14,960 nucleotides of DNA. Origin: Candidatus Thorarchaeota archaeon. Its GTDB lineage: Archaea; Asgardarchaeota; Thorarchaeia; Thorarchaeales; Thorarchaeaceae. A model generated the notes under the pieces. It was not told where the DNA came from, did no database searches, and was given only the letters and a program-made list of their open reading frames with translations. The position numbers were made by a program, and so were the translations under genes. Positions 14,464 through 14,960 of this stretch are shown piece by piece; positions within the stretch are counted from its first letter, which is position 1, and each line of letters opens with the position of its first letter. The DNA lies in the NCBI GenBank assembly GCA_016840965.1, contig JAEORI010000089.1:1-14960 (forward strand), in the 5' to 3' direction.

Positions 14464-14960
14464 ATGAAGAGAGGCGGTATTGCAGAATTAAAGCTGCATC
14501 CCGGAAAGGCACCTCATTGGTTAGTGAAAAGGATGATTCCTATGGCTCGTGCACTCTGCGAGTTCATAGTGGATGAGTTTGGTACACCTGAGTTGTTGCA
14601 ACGGCTTGCAGATCCGGTTTGGTTTCAAGCCCTCTCAAATGTTCTTGGCTATGATTGGGATAGTTCAGGATCAACTACAGTCACTTGTGGCGTACTGAAA
14701 ACAGCATTAGATTTTGAGAGTCATGGAATTGTGGGAGTAGGAGGGAAGGGGATGGCTTCAAGAAAAGTCCCAACCCAGCTACGAGCTCTGGAGGATTATG
14801 GTCTAGATGGTGCTGGACTGGTTGAAATTAGTAGGTCAGTTGCCAAGGTTGACAATGCAGGAATTCAAGATGGATACAATCTTTACCATCATGTGATCTT
14901 TGTTGATTCCCAAGAGAACTGGACTGTCGTTCAGCAAGGTATGGACTATGACAGTAATGA
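14464..14960 (+). CDS. DUF763 protein, N-terminal part (cut by window edge)
   Basis: The frame opens at ATG 14464 and remains open for 165 codons to the window edge. The sequence has the DUF763 opening MKRGGIAELKLHPGKAPHWL and then LCEFIVDEFGTPELLQRLADPVWFQAL, followed by GYDWDSSGSTTVTCGVLK and a glycine-rich GIVGVGGKGMASRKVP loop at about 88-103. The family occurs in archaea and some bacteria, many of them thermophiles, and its biochemical role is not known to me. Complete members are usually around 350-420 residues, so roughly half is present. It follows DUF3795 on the same strand at 56 bases and has its own possible promoter. The family call is firm; no function is proposed. Confidence 0.85.
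   Translation, partial: MKRGGIAELKLHPGKAPHWLVKRMIPMARALCEFIVDEFGTPELLQRLADPVWFQALSNVLGYDWDSSGSTTVTCGVLKTALDFESHGIVGVGGKGMASRKVPTQLRALEDYGLDGAGLVEISRSVAKVDNAGIQDGYNLYHHVIFVDSQENWTVVQQGMDYDSN

Overview
The window looks like chromosomal DNA from an archaeon with moderate GC. The evidence is a gene for the iron-sulfur large subunit of an archaeal/eukaryal primase (PriL), an archaeal-type small TOPRIM protein (UPF0292-like), a DUF763 protein, AT-rich TATA-like boxes about 26 bases ahead of at least one start codon (a leaderless arrangement), and Shine-Dalgarno sites of the GGTGA/GAGGTGA type. Operons of very large FtsX-type ABC permeases are common in Asgard archaea such as Thorarchaeia, so that placement is possible, but no marker here proves it. 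Coding density is very high: no gap exceeds about 170 bases, and there is no tRNA, rRNA, CRISPR array or insertion sequence.

Layout. Positions 1-431 (minus) hold the N-terminal part of an OsmC/Ohr-like protein cut by the window edge. It diverges, across only 18 bases, from a zinc-dependent medium-chain dehydrogenase (450-1493, plus), which is followed closely by a TOPRIM protein (1504-2001, plus). Positions 9669 down to 2009 (minus) form one tight four-gene operon: ABC ATPase, 966-residue permease, 973-residue permease, and a second ABC ATPase with a C-terminal extension and zinc ribbon. The spacers are 9-12 bases, and the Shine-Dalgarno sites overlap or directly abut the preceding stop codons. 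The operon diverges from mobB (9805-10299) across 135 bases that carry two copies of an AACCAGTT pseudo-palindrome, one of them touching the likely operon TATA box.

An OGG1-type 8-oxoguanine DNA glycosylase (10467-11297, plus) runs convergently into priL (11294-12430, minus), and both genes end in the same CTAG tetranucleotide. Upstream of priL on the minus strand are a 67-residue zinc ribbon protein, a SAM-dependent methyltransferase and a Thioredoxin_9-like protein. The last two are 2 bases apart, and all four may be co-transcribed. The right end has a cysteine-rich DUF3795 protein (14060-14407, plus) and the first 165 codons of a DUF763 protein (14464-edge, plus).

How the genes work together. 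The clearest functional unit is the ABC operon: two homologous ten-helix permeases with very large extracytoplasmic domains and two different ATPases. It resembles MacB/Lol/FtsX-type machines that use cytoplasmic ATP hydrolysis to drive work outside the membrane, here probably in a single-membrane cell. Its substrate cannot be read from sequence. The other genes are housekeeping functions (replication priming, base-excision repair, molybdenum cofactor, redox) with no evident common pathway.
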